In this document: in pieces, positions 37,389-47,426 of the stretch | How the letters are laid out: the number at the start of each line of letters is the position of its first letter | Numbering within the stretch: the stretch's first letter is position 1 | Origin: an uncultured Verrucomicrobiota bacterium | GTDB taxonomy: Bacteria > Verrucomicrobiota > Kiritimatiellia > CAIVKH01 | Assembly (NCBI GenBank): GCA_937872895.1 | Contig: CALMUP010000008.1 | Span: 1-64,000 of the forward strand | DNA: 64,000 bases | Reading direction: 5' to 3' | Made by a program: the position numbers and the translations under genes | The notes under the pieces: generated by a model | The model's input: only the letters and a program-made list of their open reading frames with translations | Told to the model about the DNA's origin: nothing | Databases searched by the model: none

Positions 37389-39266
37389 ATGAATCAACCC
37401 ACCGTCAAACACCCTGCCCGTGTGAATCCGTGGATCGGCGTACTGGTCGTCCTGGCCGTCGCCATCGCGGTGAATGTCGTCGCAAAGTCCGTGCGTGCGC
37501 GGATCGACGTGACCGAGGAGCGCCTGTTCACCCTCAGCGGGGGGACGACTGCCTTCGTCGAGAACCTCGAGACCCCGGTGACGCTCAAGTTCTACTACAG
37601 TCGGGGCAACGAGGTGCCGTCCTTCGTCAAGCAGTACACCCAGCGCATTCTCGACCTGTTGCGCGAGTTGGAGCATGCCTCCGGCGGGTCCATCGTCCTC
37701 GAGACTTACGATCCACAGCCCGATTCCGACGAGGAGGAATGGGCGCAACGGTTCGGGCTGATCGGTCAGCAGGTAAGTCCGACCGGCCTGGAAGATCCGC
37801 TGTACATCGGACTGGTGGCGGTGAGCGGGCAACGCGAGGCGGCGATCCCGTTCCTCGCTCCGAATACCGAGGCCCAGTTGGAGTACAACGTGGCGCGTCT
37901 GGTGCACGAGGTGACCCGCGTGTCGAAACCCAAGCTCGGCGTGATCAGTTCGCTCCCGGTGGCGGGGCGTCCGGTCAGTCCGATGATGCGGGGCCGCCAG
38001 CCCGACACCGGCTGGGTCGCGATGCGCGAGTTGCGCCGGCATTACGATATCGCCACCATTACGCCCGATGCGGTATCGATCCCGGAGGACATCACGGCGC
38101 TGCTGGTCATCCATCCGAAGCAGTTTCCCGATGCCTTGACCTACGCGATCGACCAGTATGTGGTCGGCGGCGGCCGGTTGATCGTGCTGCAGGATCCGTT
38201 GAGCATGACCGAGCGCGAGACGAATCCGGAGATGGCGTCGATGGGCATGATGATGAGTCCCGGATCGCAGTTGAATGCCCTGACCGCGGCGTGGGGGGTG
38301 ACCATGGATGCGGAATCCGTGCTGGCGGATGTGGCCATGGCCAGTCCGATCACCTTCGGCAACGGACAGAGCGAGCGGCTGGCCGCGTGGCTGACCGCGC
38401 GACCCGAGCAGGTCAACCGGGATGATGCGATCACCGCCTCGATCAACCTGCTGATGCTGCCGTTCGCCGGTGCGCTGACGGTGACGAACGTGGAGGGCAT
38501 CACCGCGACGACCCTGCTGCGGTCGACGACCAACGCGGTGTCGATCAACGCCTTCATGGCGACGATGCCCGGACCCGAGAAGATGCGCGACGCCATGCCG
38601 CTCGGGGAAAAGGCGTTGGCCGTGCGCCTGGTAGGCCGTTTCCCGTCGGCCTTCACGAACGGTCCGCCGCTCCCGGCGCAGGGCGGTCCGGAGATCGATC
38701 CTTCCAGGCATCGCGGGATGGGCGAACGGGATGGCCTGGTGGTAGTGGTTAGCGATGTTGATTTCCTCTACGATCAACACGCCTTCCGCGTCATGAACCT
38801 GTTCGGGCAGCAGATGGTCGAGCTGGCCAACGACAACTTCAACCTGATGCTCGGCTTGGTCGAGCAGGCCACCGGCAGCGAGGCGTTGATGGGTCTGCGC
38901 AGCCGTGGTATCAGGGACCGGACCTTCTCCCGCGTGCTGGCGCTCGAGCAGGCGGCCCAGCAGCGGTGGCAGGCCGAGGAGTTGAACCTGCTGACGAAGC
39001 TGCAGGAGACGCAGCGGCGGCTGGGCGAGCTTCAGGCGGCGCGCGACGACCAGCAGCAGGCGATCATCACACCGGAGCAGAAGGCGGAGATCGAGACGTT
39101 CCGCAAGCAGCGGTTCGAGACCCAGCGCGAACTGAAGGAGGTCCGTCGCAACCTGCGCCGCGAGATCGAGGTGCTCGGCTTCCAGGTCAAGGCGGTGAAT
39201 TTCGCCGCTGTACCGGTACTGGTAGCCTTGTTTGGTATCGCCCGGGGAATCCGCCGCCGCCGTTGA
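37389..39266 (+). CDS. GldG-like ABC-associated membrane protein
   Basis: A 625-residue protein with one N-terminal helix (WIGVLVVLAVAIAVNVVA), then DVTEERLFTLSGGTT, the entry motif of the GldG/ABC-type uncharacterised transport domain. A large extracytoplasmic region follows, with a glutamine- and arginine-rich coiled coil at ~525-600 and a final membrane helix at the C-terminus. It is the third gene of the ABC operon. Related proteins are thought to form the extracytoplasmic part of the complex; the substrate is unknown. Confidence 0.88.
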   Translation: MNQPTVKHPARVNPWIGVLVVLAVAIAVNVVAKSVRARIDVTEERLFTLSGGTTAFVENLETPVTLKFYYSRGNEVPSFVKQYTQRILDLLRELEHASGGSIVLETYDPQPDSDEEEWAQRFGLIGQQVSPTGLEDPLYIGLVAVSGQREAAIPFLAPNTEAQLEYNVARLVHEVTRVSKPKLGVISSLPVAGRPVSPMMRGRQPDTGWVAMRELRRHYDIATITPDAVSIPEDITALLVIHPKQFPDALTYAIDQYVVGGGRLIVLQDPLSMTERETNPEMASMGMMMSPGSQLNALTAAWGVTMDAESVLADVAMASPITFGNGQSERLAAWLTARPEQVNRDDAITASINLLMLPFAGALTVTNVEGITATTLLRSTTNAVSINAFMATMPGPEKMRDAMPLGEKALAVRLVGRFPSAFTNGPPLPAQGGPEIDPSRHRGMGERDGLVVVVSDVDFLYDQHAFRVMNLFGQQMVELANDNFNLMLGLVEQATGSEALMGLRSRGIRDRTFSRVLALEQAAQQRWQAEELNLLTKLQETQRRLGELQAARDDQQQAIITPEQKAEIETFRKQRFETQRELKEVRRNLRREIEVLGFQVKAVNFAAVPVLVALFGIARGIRRRR

Positions 39267-39288
39267 TCTGCCACTGAGGAAATATCAC

Positions 39289-40392
39289 ATGACCACAAAA
39301 ACCTTGTTGCGCCTGCTTTTACTTCTTGCCGTCGCCTCGGCCCTGGCCTACTGGCTCAACCGGCCTGCCGGAAACGTCACCGTGGATGGCGTTACCGCAG
39401 GCGATCCGGTACTGCCAGGACTTGATGTCAATGCCATCACCCGGATCGAGGTGGCGGGAAGCCTGTCCACGGCAATCATCGTCCGCGCTGATAACGGCTG
39501 GGTATCCGAACATTGGTTCGGGTATCCGGCGCGATTCGACCGGGTGGTAAGCGCCTTGCGCAGTTTGGCTGACCTGAAGGTTGGTCAAGTGCAACGTGAT
39601 GGTGCAACCCTGCTGGCCGACTATGGACTGGATACCGCCATGCCCGGTACCGATACCCTGCACATTCGCCTCGGCACGAGGGACAAGCCGGATGCATTCG
39701 CCTTGATGCTTGGTTCGTTGAAGCACCCTCGCGATGCCGCGAGTATTGGTCTCGGCATGCCGAACGGCCGTTTTGTGCGGGCGGCCGGGGGGCCGGTGGT
39801 ATTGGTCGAGGATGTATTGACGGGACTGGGGGATACGCCAGGAGCGTGGGTGGAACGCACCCTGGTATCCATCAAGGCGGAGGAGATCGAATCGATCAAT
39901 GTCATCGGCAAGAGCGATGAATTCAGTCTGCGCCGCAACGAGGAAGGATCCTTTGTCCTTGGCGGACTGGCGGATGATCAAGCCGTGGATCAGGCGGCTG
40001 TGTTGCGTATGCTGCAACCCTTGCAGATCCTGATGGCGGATGCGGTCAGGGATCCTGCACTCAGTGCGTCAGAACAGGGCATCGCTGATCATGAGGTGCT
40101 GCTGGTCAGGCTCCGCAATGAACTGAACTACCAATTCACCATCGGTGCACCGGGTGAAAGCTTTGATGCACCGCGGGCCATGAAGATCGCGGTCTCGTGG
40201 CAGCCGGAAAATCGTGGGGGCGGTGCGGACGAATCGGCCGCGGCACGCGAGGCGGAAACGGGAATGGCCCGGCTGGGCGGCTGGGTGTTTTCAGTTCCCG
40301 GTGCGGTGGCCGCCCAACTGGTGACCACGCGTGATGCGCTGGTCGTCACGCATCCGGTATCTGCGCCGGCAAGCGGGGAAAACTCCCCGTAG
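39289..40392 (+). CDS. DUF4340-family protein of the GldG-type ABC operon
   Basis: A 367-residue protein with an N-terminal anchor (LLRLLLLLAVASALAYWL) and a beta-rich outside domain: repeating VxGKSDEFSLRRNEEGSFVL-type strands that fit DUF4340. TGAGGAAA precedes the ATG at 39289. In many genomes a DUF4340 gene follows the GldG-like gene, as here. A role in the same envelope complex is inferred from that conserved order. Confidence 0.85.
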   Translation: MTTKTLLRLLLLLAVASALAYWLNRPAGNVTVDGVTAGDPVLPGLDVNAITRIEVAGSLSTAIIVRADNGWVSEHWFGYPARFDRVVSALRSLADLKVGQVQRDGATLLADYGLDTAMPGTDTLHIRLGTRDKPDAFALMLGSLKHPRDAASIGLGMPNGRFVRAAGGPVVLVEDVLTGLGDTPGAWVERTLVSIKAEEIESINVIGKSDEFSLRRNEEGSFVLGGLADDQAVDQAAVLRMLQPLQILMADAVRDPALSASEQGIADHEVLLVRLRNELNYQFTIGAPGESFDAPRAMKIAVSWQPENRGGGADESAAAREAETGMARLGGWVFSVPGAVAAQLVTTRDALVVTHPVSAPASGENSP

Positions 40393-40413
40393 CCGAATGG
40401 GGTACCATCAACG

Positions 40414-41187
40414 TCAACGGAGTTTGGTGCCCAGAAACGACGTGAGTTCCTTCCAGGAGGCCTCATCGACCGCCTTGTTGTAGGCCGCGCCGGTGGTGGG
40501 ATCGTCGCCGGCATTCCAGTCGGTGAAGGAATGCACGGCCTCGTACACGGTGATCGTGGCGTCGACCGTACCGTCGGCCATTTCCGCTCGGAACGCGGCC
40601 AGTTCCTCGGCCGGCACATACGGATCCTGTCCGCCATGCTGGACGAGCACCGCTGCGGTGATGTTGGAGGCGTCGGAAGGGGTTGGCGAGTTCAGCGCGC
40701 CGTGGATGCTGACGGCCGCCACGATCGGGGCGCCATCGCGCGCGAGTTCGAGGGTGACCATGCCGCCGAAGCAATAACCGATCGCGGCGATGCGATCGGC
40801 GTTCACGCGGGCATCGGCGCTGACCAGGTCGAGGGCGGCGCGGGCGCGGGCGCGCACCATGGGCCGGTCCTGGTAGTAGACGGTGGCCAGGGTGCGGCGT
40901 TCCTCGAAGGTGGCGGGCCGGATGCCCTGTCCGTACACATCGGCCACGAAGGCGATGTAGCCTTGCTCGACGAGCATTTTCGCACGCGCCTTTTCGTAGT
41001 CGCTGGGACCGCCCCACTGGTGGAACACGATGACGGCGGGCCGCGGACCGGTGGCGGTCGTGTCATGGACCCACGCGCCTTCGAGGGTCGCGCCGTCCTG
41101 GGTGTAGGTCACGGTCTCCGTGACGATCTCCGCCTGGGTCAGGCGGGCGAGGGCAAGGGTGAGCAACAAGGCGGCGCGTGTCTTCAT
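40414..41187 (-). CDS. exported dienelactone hydrolase-family alpha/beta hydrolase
   Basis: A 257-residue protein with a signal peptide (MKTRAALLLTLALARLTQA). The alpha/beta-hydrolase triad of the dienelactone hydrolase family is visible: cysteine in GYCFGGMV, aspartate in HGGQDPYVP and histidine in AVHSFTDW. The nucleophile is cysteine, as in true dienelactone hydrolases. Export to the periplasm is less usual and suggests hydrolysis of an external ester or lactone. Good AAGGAG ribosome site. It lies 19 bases upstream of the tolC-like gene's end but on its own, after the efflux operon in the same direction. Confidence 0.88.
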   Translation of the reverse strand: MKTRAALLLTLALARLTQAEIVTETVTYTQDGATLEGAWVHDTTATGPRPAVIVFHQWGGPSDYEKARAKMLVEQGYIAFVADVYGQGIRPATFEERRTLATVYYQDRPMVRARARAALDLVSADARVNADRIAAIGYCFGGMVTLELARDGAPIVAAVSIHGALNSPTPSDASNITAAVLVQHGGQDPYVPAEELAAFRAEMADGTVDATITVYEAVHSFTDWNAGDDPTTGAAYNKAVDEASWKELTSFLGTKLR

Positions 41188-41206
41188 GGGGTTCTCCTTC
41201 GTGGGT

Positions 41207-42556
41207 TTACTTTACGTCGGAATCCGGAGGGATCAAGCGACCGGTGGCGCGTTCGAGGTCGATGAAGGCCAGTGCGTAGTTGCGTTCGGCCGTGATGCGT
41301 TCCAGTTTCGCCTGAGTCAGTTCCAGTTGCGAGGTCAGCACATCCAGCTGGGTAATCGCCCCGGCGGCGTAGCGGTTTTCAGCGAGGCGCAGTGCCTCGG
41401 TGGCGAGGTCGCTGGTCTGCATGCTGGCATCGAGAATGGCCCGGGCTTCGGCCGCGCCGGTCCATGCGGTGCGGACTTCCAGTTCGATGTCGAGGCGAAG
41501 GGTTTGTTCCTGCAGCTTGCGCTGGTCGTATTGCGATTGCGCCTGGGCCACTTCGCCGCGGATGCGGCCGCCTTCCCAGATGCGCAGCGAGGCGGAAACC
41601 CCGGCCTGCCAGCCATCGAGGGTGGTGGACTCGGCGGCGAACCGGTCGTTCTCGGCCGCGTAGTTCGCGAAGAAGTTGATTTGCGGGGCGCGCTGGCGGC
41701 TGACCCGGCGAACCCATTCGCGGGCCGCCTCGCGGGCCATGATGGCTTGCTGCATTTCGGGGCGTTCGGCCACGGCCTGTTGGATGGCGGAGGGCAGGTC
41801 CATGGTCAGTTCGGGTTGGTTCCACCGGTCGCTGAGCGTGATGTCGGCCGGGGTTGCCTGGTCCGGGAATACCGCGCCGAGGGTGGTGCGGAGGTCGTCG
41901 ATCGCCACGAGGTAGTCATTCTCGGCGCGGATCAACGGAGGTCGGGCATTGGCTACTCGCACATCGGCCTGCAGCACGTCGAAGCGTGCCCCGGCCCCGG
42001 CCTCGAAGCGGTTGCGGGCCAGTTGGCGTTGGTTCTCCAGCAGGGCCATCGACTCGCGGCGCACGGCGATGATCTCCCGCGCGAGCAGGGCGTTGTAGTA
42101 CTTGCGGTATACGTCGGCCATGACCCGGGCCTCGGTCGCCTTGACCTGCTGGAGCAGCGCCTCGAGCTCGAAGCGACGCGAGCGCACGGCGGCATTCAGC
42201 ACGCCGCCGGCATACAGCGGTTGGGTCAACTCGATGCCGGCTCGCCAGTAGGTGTCATCGGGTGTGACCGGTCCGCCGAAGGATCCGGTGCGGGTGTCCT
42301 CCTCCCAGGTATAGGTGCCGAATCCGTTGATATCGGGCCGGCGCGAGCTGAGGGAGACCTCGAGCACGCCTTCCTGTTCGCGGATCCGTTCGCGGGCCTC
42401 GTTGATTTCCGGATTGTGCTCCATGGCCATCGCGAGGGCCTGGGGCAGGTCGAGGGTCGTGGGCAGGGTGGGGGCGGGAACCGGCTCCGCGGTGGCGACG
42501 ACCAGCCCGGCCAGCATGGACAGGAGTGAATAAGGGGTAATGCGGGGTTTAGACAT
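41207..42556 (-). CDS. TolC-family outer membrane efflux channel
   Basis: A 449-residue exported protein with two OEP repeats rich in coiled-coil helices: LPQALAMAMEHNPEINEARERI and a second block with LRLAENRYAAGAITQLDVL. A signal peptide follows the ATG at 42556, which stands behind GAGGAGG. It overlaps the end of the RND pump gene by 8 bases. It forms the outer-membrane exit duct of the tripartite pump encoded by the two preceding genes. Confidence 0.93.
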   Translation of the reverse strand: MSKPRITPYSLLSMLAGLVVATAEPVPAPTLPTTLDLPQALAMAMEHNPEINEARERIREQEGVLEVSLSSRRPDINGFGTYTWEEDTRTGSFGGPVTPDDTYWRAGIELTQPLYAGGVLNAAVRSRRFELEALLQQVKATEARVMADVYRKYYNALLAREIIAVRRESMALLENQRQLARNRFEAGAGARFDVLQADVRVANARPPLIRAENDYLVAIDDLRTTLGAVFPDQATPADITLSDRWNQPELTMDLPSAIQQAVAERPEMQQAIMAREAAREWVRRVSRQRAPQINFFANYAAENDRFAAESTTLDGWQAGVSASLRIWEGGRIRGEVAQAQSQYDQRKLQEQTLRLDIELEVRTAWTGAAEARAILDASMQTSDLATEALRLAENRYAAGAITQLDVLTSQLELTQAKLERITAERNYALAFIDLERATGRLIPPDSDVK

Positions 42557-45500
42557 AACCAGCCTCCTCGGGCTTGCTGACCGTGGCTTGGGGGCCTTCC
42601 AGGATGCCATCCTTGTGGATGCCGGCGGGCCGCCCGGTCAGCTTGAGTGAAAGGTCGGAGAAAATGGTGTAGATGACCGGGATCACGAACAGGGTGAGGA
42701 AGGTGCTGGTGATCATGCCGCCGACGGCGACCACGCCGAGGGGGCGTCGGCTTTCCGCGGCGTCGCCGAAGCCGATGGCGATGGGCAGGATTCCGGCGAT
42801 GGTGGCGAAACTGGTCATCAGGATCGGGCGCAACCGGATCGCGCCGGCCTTGGCCATCGCAGCCCGGCTATCCAGCCCGAGTGCCATCTGCTGGTTCGCG
42901 AACTCCACGAGCAGGATCGAATTCTTCGTAACCAGACCGATCAGCAGGATCAGGCCGACCTGACTGAAGATGTTCAGGTTCATCGACGAGATGCGCGGGA
43001 TGATCGCGGCCAGGGTGTGGGCGATCGGCGGGGCATCGGGCGCGTAGTTCGCCCAGCCGTAGAACATCGTCCCGGCAAAGTTCACCCAGCTCAGCAGGTA
43101 GAGCAGGCCGAACGCGCCGAGGAAGGCGAGGGGTAGGGCGAGCAGCACGGTGAACGGGTGGACAAAGCTCTCGAACTGGGCGGCGAGCACCATGTAGACC
43201 ACGATGATGGCGAGGATCATGAAACCGTAGATGTCGCCCGACGACTCGCGGAGGTTGCGGATATCGCCCTTCCAGTCATACTGGAAATCGGCAGGCAGGC
43301 TCTGGGCGAGGATGGCTTCCGCCTTCTCCATGGCGGTGCCGAGCGGGATGCCGACCGGGGTTCCTTCGATGGTGGCCGAGCGTTGGCGCTGGAAACGTTC
43401 AATGGCATTTGGTCCCGCACCTTCCTCGATGCGCACCACGTTGGACAATTGAACGAGCTCGCCGTCGATTCCCCTGACATAGACGGAAGTCAGGTCGTCG
43501 AGGGTCAGCCGGTTTTCACGCTCGAGCTGGGCGATCACGTCATACTGTTTGCCTTCGATCTTCAGGTCGCTGATGGCCTGGCCGCCGAACAATACCTGCA
43601 AGGTCCTGGCGATCTCGCGTACCGAGACATTCAAGGCGCCGGCACGGTCGCGGTCGATCACCACCCGCACTTCCGGTTTCTCCATGTCGAAGGTTGAACG
43701 CACGTTGGCGAGGAAGCCAGCACCATAAAACTGGCCGATGATCCCCTGCACCTGCTCGTTGAGCTTGTTCAGATCGGGGTGCGAGATGACCAACTGGAAG
43801 GGTTGCGAGAAACCGAGGTCGACCGCTTTGGGCAGGATCGGGATCGCGATCGATCCCTCCACCTCGGAGATGAAGCGGAAGCCCAACCCGGCCGGTCCGT
43901 CCATCATGTCACGCACGTGAGGGCGGTCACCTTCGGTCAGGCGGACAAACATGAAGCCGAGGGTCGGATCCCCGGGTCCGTTAAAGGGGAGGGCCACCGC
44001 AGAAAAGTACGTATCAATGCCCGGTGTTTCCGAGACGATTTTCTCCATGGCCTGCATCATCCGGTCACTGTACTCCGGAGTGCTGCCCACAGGATTGATC
44101 GCGATGGAGAGGAAACGTCCCTTGTCCTCCTCGGGGAGGAATTCGCGCTCCAGATTCATGAAGAAATGAATCGATAGTCCGATCGAGGCCAGGGCAATGA
44201 TCATCATGGCCATGCGATGCCGCAGCGCCCAGTCCAAACCGCGTTCGTAACGGCGGTTCAGGTTTTCCAATTTGCGCTCAAAGAAGTTGAATACCGGTCC
44301 ATGCTTGATGTCGTTGATCGGTTTGAGCAGGCGCGCTCCGGACATCGGGGCGAGGGTCAGGGCGACGATGCTCGATACGATGACCGAGCCGGCCAGCGCG
44401 AAGGCGAACTCCAGCAGCAGTCGTCCGGTAACGCCGCCGATGAAGGCCAGCGGCAGGAATACCGACACCAGCGCGGCGGTGGTCGCGATGACCGCGAAGG
44501 TGATCTCCTTCATGGCCAGGACGGCTGCGTCGAACGGTTTCTTGCCCTCTTCGATATGGCGGTAGATGTTTTCGAGCACGACGATGGTGTCGTCCACCAC
44601 GATGCCGATGGCCAGTACCAGGGCGAGCAGGGTGAAGATGTTCACCGAGAATCCCATGACATAGAGTAGACCAAAGGTTGCTACGATGGAAACCGGGATG
44701 GATAGCGCCGGAATGATGGTGGAGCGCACATTGCGCAGGAAGATGAATATGGTCAGCACCACGAGTACAAAAGCAATGACGAGGGTTTCCCATACCTCGA
44801 TAACCGCACGTTCCACGAATACCGACTCGTCATAGGGGAAACGGTATTCAATACCTGCGGGCAAGGAAGGGGCGATCTCGTCCATACGCGCCTTTACGCC
44901 CTCGGCTACCGCCAGGGTATTGGCCTTGGATTGCCGTACGACGCCGAGGCCGATTGATGGCTGTGAATTGAAGCGGGCCACACTGCGTTCGTCCTCGACA
45001 CCATCCGCGGCATACCCGATATCCCGCAAACGGACAACGTCGAGGCCGTCCTGACGAATGATCAGGTCGTCGAACTGCTGCACGGAGGCGAGCTGGCCCT
45101 TGGTCTGGATGGTAAACTCGCGGTTCCGGCTTTCAATGCGGCCACTCGGCAGTTCCACGTTCTGCTCGGACAGCGCGCGTTCAACGTCGAGCACGGTCAC
45201 ATTACGTGCGGCCATCTTCTTCGGGTCGAGCCACAGGCGCATGGCAAATTTCTTTTCGCCGCCGATGATGACCGAGCTGACGCCATCCACGGTCTGGAGC
45301 CGGTCCTTCACCATGGTGTCGGCGATGTGGGTCAACTCCCGTGTATCGTAACGGTCGCTGTAGAAGGCGATCCACATGATCGGCTGGGCGTTCGAATCCT
45401 GTTTGCTGATGACCGGTTCGTCGATATCATCGGGCAGTTCGCCGCGCACCCGGGCCACCCGGTCTCGCACATCCTGGGCCGAAAGATCAACGTCGCGGTT

Positions 45501-45791
45501 CTGGTTGAACTCGATGGCGATGCTGCTGACCTGCTCGCGGCTTTCGCTGTTGAGAAGGCGGATACCCTCGATGCTGCTGATGGCCTCCTCCAGTACTTCG
45601 GTCACTTCGGTCTCGACCACTTCGGCCGAGGCCCCGGGGAACACGGTCAGCACGTTCACGATCGGCGGATCGATATCCGGCAACTCGCGCACCGGAAGAC
45701 TCAACAGGCCGAGGATGCCGAATACCATCAGTGACAGGTTCAGCATGATCGTGCCGACGGGACGGCGGATGAATTGTTCGTAGATGGTCAT
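42549..45791 (-). CDS. RND-family efflux pump inner-membrane transporter (AcrB-like)
   Basis: A 1080-residue protein, the normal RND length, starting MTIYEQFIRRPVGTIMLNLSLMVFG. The proton-relay aspartates of transmembrane helix 4 are present in IGIVVDDTIVVLENIYRH, and the repeat in the second half has GLVTKNSILLVEFAN. It is of the hydrophobe/amphiphile class, pumping drugs, detergents or bile-like compounds with proton influx. Encoded between its adaptor and its TolC partner, under MarR-type control. Confidence 0.96.
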   Translation of the reverse strand: MTIYEQFIRRPVGTIMLNLSLMVFGILGLLSLPVRELPDIDPPIVNVLTVFPGASAEVVETEVTEVLEEAISSIEGIRLLNSESREQVSSIAIEFNQNRDVDLSAQDVRDRVARVRGELPDDIDEPVISKQDSNAQPIMWIAFYSDRYDTRELTHIADTMVKDRLQTVDGVSSVIIGGEKKFAMRLWLDPKKMAARNVTVLDVERALSEQNVELPSGRIESRNREFTIQTKGQLASVQQFDDLIIRQDGLDVVRLRDIGYAADGVEDERSVARFNSQPSIGLGVVRQSKANTLAVAEGVKARMDEIAPSLPAGIEYRFPYDESVFVERAVIEVWETLVIAFVLVVLTIFIFLRNVRSTIIPALSIPVSIVATFGLLYVMGFSVNIFTLLALVLAIGIVVDDTIVVLENIYRHIEEGKKPFDAAVLAMKEITFAVIATTAALVSVFLPLAFIGGVTGRLLLEFAFALAGSVIVSSIVALTLAPMSGARLLKPINDIKHGPVFNFFERKLENLNRRYERGLDWALRHRMAMMIIALASIGLSIHFFMNLEREFLPEEDKGRFLSIAINPVGSTPEYSDRMMQAMEKIVSETPGIDTYFSAVALPFNGPGDPTLGFMFVRLTEGDRPHVRDMMDGPAGLGFRFISEVEGSIAIPILPKAVDLGFSQPFQLVISHPDLNKLNEQVQGIIGQFYGAGFLANVRSTFDMEKPEVRVVIDRDRAGALNVSVREIARTLQVLFGGQAISDLKIEGKQYDVIAQLERENRLTLDDLTSVYVRGIDGELVQLSNVVRIEEGAGPNAIERFQRQRSATIEGTPVGIPLGTAMEKAEAILAQSLPADFQYDWKGDIRNLRESSGDIYGFMILAIIVVYMVLAAQFESFVHPFTVLLALPLAFLGAFGLLYLLSWVNFAGTMFYGWANYAPDAPPIAHTLAAIIPRISSMNLNIFSQVGLILLIGLVTKNSILLVEFANQQMALGLDSRAAMAKAGAIRLRPILMTSFATIAGILPIAIGFGDAAESRRPLGVVAVGGMITSTFLTLFVIPVIYTIFSDLSLKLTGRPAGIHKDGILEGPQATVSKPEEAGYV

Positions 45792-45797
45792 GGGGTC

Positions 45798-46934
45798 TTA
45801 TTCCTGCGAGGCGGCTTCCGGGGTGGCCGTTGCTTCCGGCGGTGGCGGGGGGGTGATGCCGTAGCGCTCGGAGGCCGGGCTGATGGTGATGCCGGTGCCG
45901 GGTCCCATTTTCTGGTACCCTTCCACGACCACGACTTCGCCAGCGGAGAGGCCGCTCGTGATCTCGACCCGGCCGGGTTGGCGCTGACCGACGGTAACAT
46001 TCCGGAATTCGGCGCGGTTTTCCGCGTTCATTACGACTACCGAGGCCTGATCGCCGGCATAGCGGACCGCGCTTTCCGGGACCACCAATGCCCCCTCGCG
46101 CTCACCCAGCACCACCGAAAGCGTGCCGAACATGCCGGGGCGCAGGTAAAGGCCGGAGTTGTCAACCCGGGCCTTGGCCAGTACTGAGCGGGTGCGGCTG
46201 TCGATGACGGGATCCACGAAAAATACTTCGCCACGAATCGGTTCGCCTGGCCGAGCCACCGTGTCCATGATGACCGTCTGGCCGCTTTTAATCTGTCCGA
46301 CGTGGCGTTCGGGGATGCGGAAGCTGGCTTCCAATTCATCTAGGCGCACGATGGAGGACAGACGCTGTCCAATCGATACCAATTGTCCTGGACTGACCAA
46401 CCGTGCACCCATCACGCCATCAAATGGTGCTTTGAGCACGGTGTCGTCCAGTTCGCGCTTCAGCAGGTTGAATCCGGCCACCGCCACATCGTACTCCGCC
46501 TTGACCTGGTCGTGCTCCGCCCGCGAGATGGTCTCGCTGGCCAGCAAGTCCTCCGCCCGCTTGAAGTTGGTCTCGGCGAGGTTGCGTCGCGCCCGGGACT
46601 CGGCCAGTCGTGCCGACAATTTCGCGTCGTCCAGCCGAATCAGGATGTCGCCCTTGCGTACCTGATCCCCTTCGGTGAAGAGGATCTCGACCACATTCGC
46701 CGCTACTTCGCTCAACACCTCCACCGTATCGCGCGCCTCGAGGCTCCCGACCACCACCACGGTGTCACGCACGGTCTCCATGGAAACCGGCGCAACCACA
46801 GCCGACACGTAGAAGTCCTCCGGGGGGCCGCCGGCCGGCGGTGGCGGCTTGCCAAGGCGGAGCAGGGCATAGGCGGCTGCGATGGCCACCACGGCCAGCA
46901 GGATGCGTTTCAATGTCTTGGGGATCAGGCTCAT
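45798..46934 (-). CDS. RND efflux periplasmic adaptor (membrane fusion protein)
   Basis: A 378-residue protein with an N-terminal anchor (LKRILLAVVAIAAAYALLRL), a biotinyl-lipoyl-like half motif (VVVVGSLEARDTVEVLSEV), a helical hairpin around residues 95-170 and a beta-barrel with LYLRPGMFGTLSVVLGE. It bridges the RND pump and the outer-membrane channel. A TTG at 46967 is in frame, but the ATG at 46934 follows GAGGATGACC and gives a proper anchor. It starts four bases after the marR stop. Confidence 0.94.
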   Translation of the reverse strand: MSLIPKTLKRILLAVVAIAAAYALLRLGKPPPPAGGPPEDFYVSAVVAPVSMETVRDTVVVVGSLEARDTVEVLSEVAANVVEILFTEGDQVRKGDILIRLDDAKLSARLAESRARRNLAETNFKRAEDLLASETISRAEHDQVKAEYDVAVAGFNLLKRELDDTVLKAPFDGVMGARLVSPGQLVSIGQRLSSIVRLDELEASFRIPERHVGQIKSGQTVIMDTVARPGEPIRGEVFFVDPVIDSRTRSVLAKARVDNSGLYLRPGMFGTLSVVLGEREGALVVPESAVRYAGDQASVVVMNAENRAEFRNVTVGQRQPGRVEITSGLSAGEVVVVEGYQKMGPGTGITISPASERYGITPPPPPEATATPEAASQE

Positions 46935-46938
46935 ACGG

Positions 46939-47397
46939 TCATCCTCGGGGTTGAAGAGTCGATTCAATGCGGCGGGCCAGCGTTTCCACCAGCTCCAAAT
47001 AACGGGAACGTTCCTGCGCGGTCAGCGGACGGAAGGTCTCGAGCAATGCCTTGCGCTTCTGGGTGTGGATCTCTTCCAGCATCCGGCGACCACGCTGGGT
47101 CAACCGTACCAACACCCGGCGCCGATCCGTACGGTCTCGCACCCGGCTCATCAGCTTCTTGCGCACCAGGCGGTCCACCAACAGCGTCGCCGTCGAGGGA
47201 TTCATCGCCATGGCGACCGCCAGATCATGCATCGGTGGACGGTCACGTTCCTGCACCCAGGACAAGGCCCAGAACTGGGGCAAGGTCAATTCGCCAGTGG
47301 TCAGTGCGTTCTGCTCGTAGCGCACCATCGACTTGCACATGACCGGCAAAACGGCAGAGAGGCGTTCGGCGAATTCCTGGAGGGTTGTTTCCGGCAT
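46939..47397 (-). CDS. MarR-family transcriptional regulator of the efflux operon
   Basis: A 152-residue winged-helix protein. The recognition helix and wing are clear: AMAMNPSTATLLVDRLVRKKLMSR followed in the wing by RDRTDRRRVLVRLTQRGRRML. It heads the minus-strand operon (regulator, adaptor, pump, channel) and is most likely its ligand-responsive repressor. The 211-base gap to the divergent transketolase-like gene should hold its operator; an imperfect palindrome lies at 47409-47426. Confidence 0.92.
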   Translation of the reverse strand: MPETTLQEFAERLSAVLPVMCKSMVRYEQNALTTGELTLPQFWALSWVQERDRPPMHDLAVAMAMNPSTATLLVDRLVRKKLMSRVRDRTDRRRVLVRLTQRGRRMLEEIHTQKRKALLETFRPLTAQERSRYLELVETLARRIESTLQPRG

Positions 47398-47408
47398 TTA
47401 CTTCACAT

Positions 47409-47426
47409 TCTGAAATATTTGACAGA
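47409..47426. promoter_or_regulatory. candidate MarR operator
   Basis: TCTGAAATATTTGACAGA is an 18-base imperfect palindrome (12 of 18 positions match its own reverse complement, with TCTG/CAGA ends). It lies 12 bases upstream of the marR start. A wider 8-base inverted pair, ACTTCACA (47400) and TGTGAAGT (47447), encloses it. Size and position fit an autoregulatory MarR site; there is no direct evidence. Confidence 0.4.

Noticed and set aside
36246-38780. An 844-codon minus-strand open frame opposite the ABC operon
   Set aside because: The sense strand encodes a tightly spaced operon with Walker motifs; the antisense reading is histidine- and glutamine-rich without motifs.
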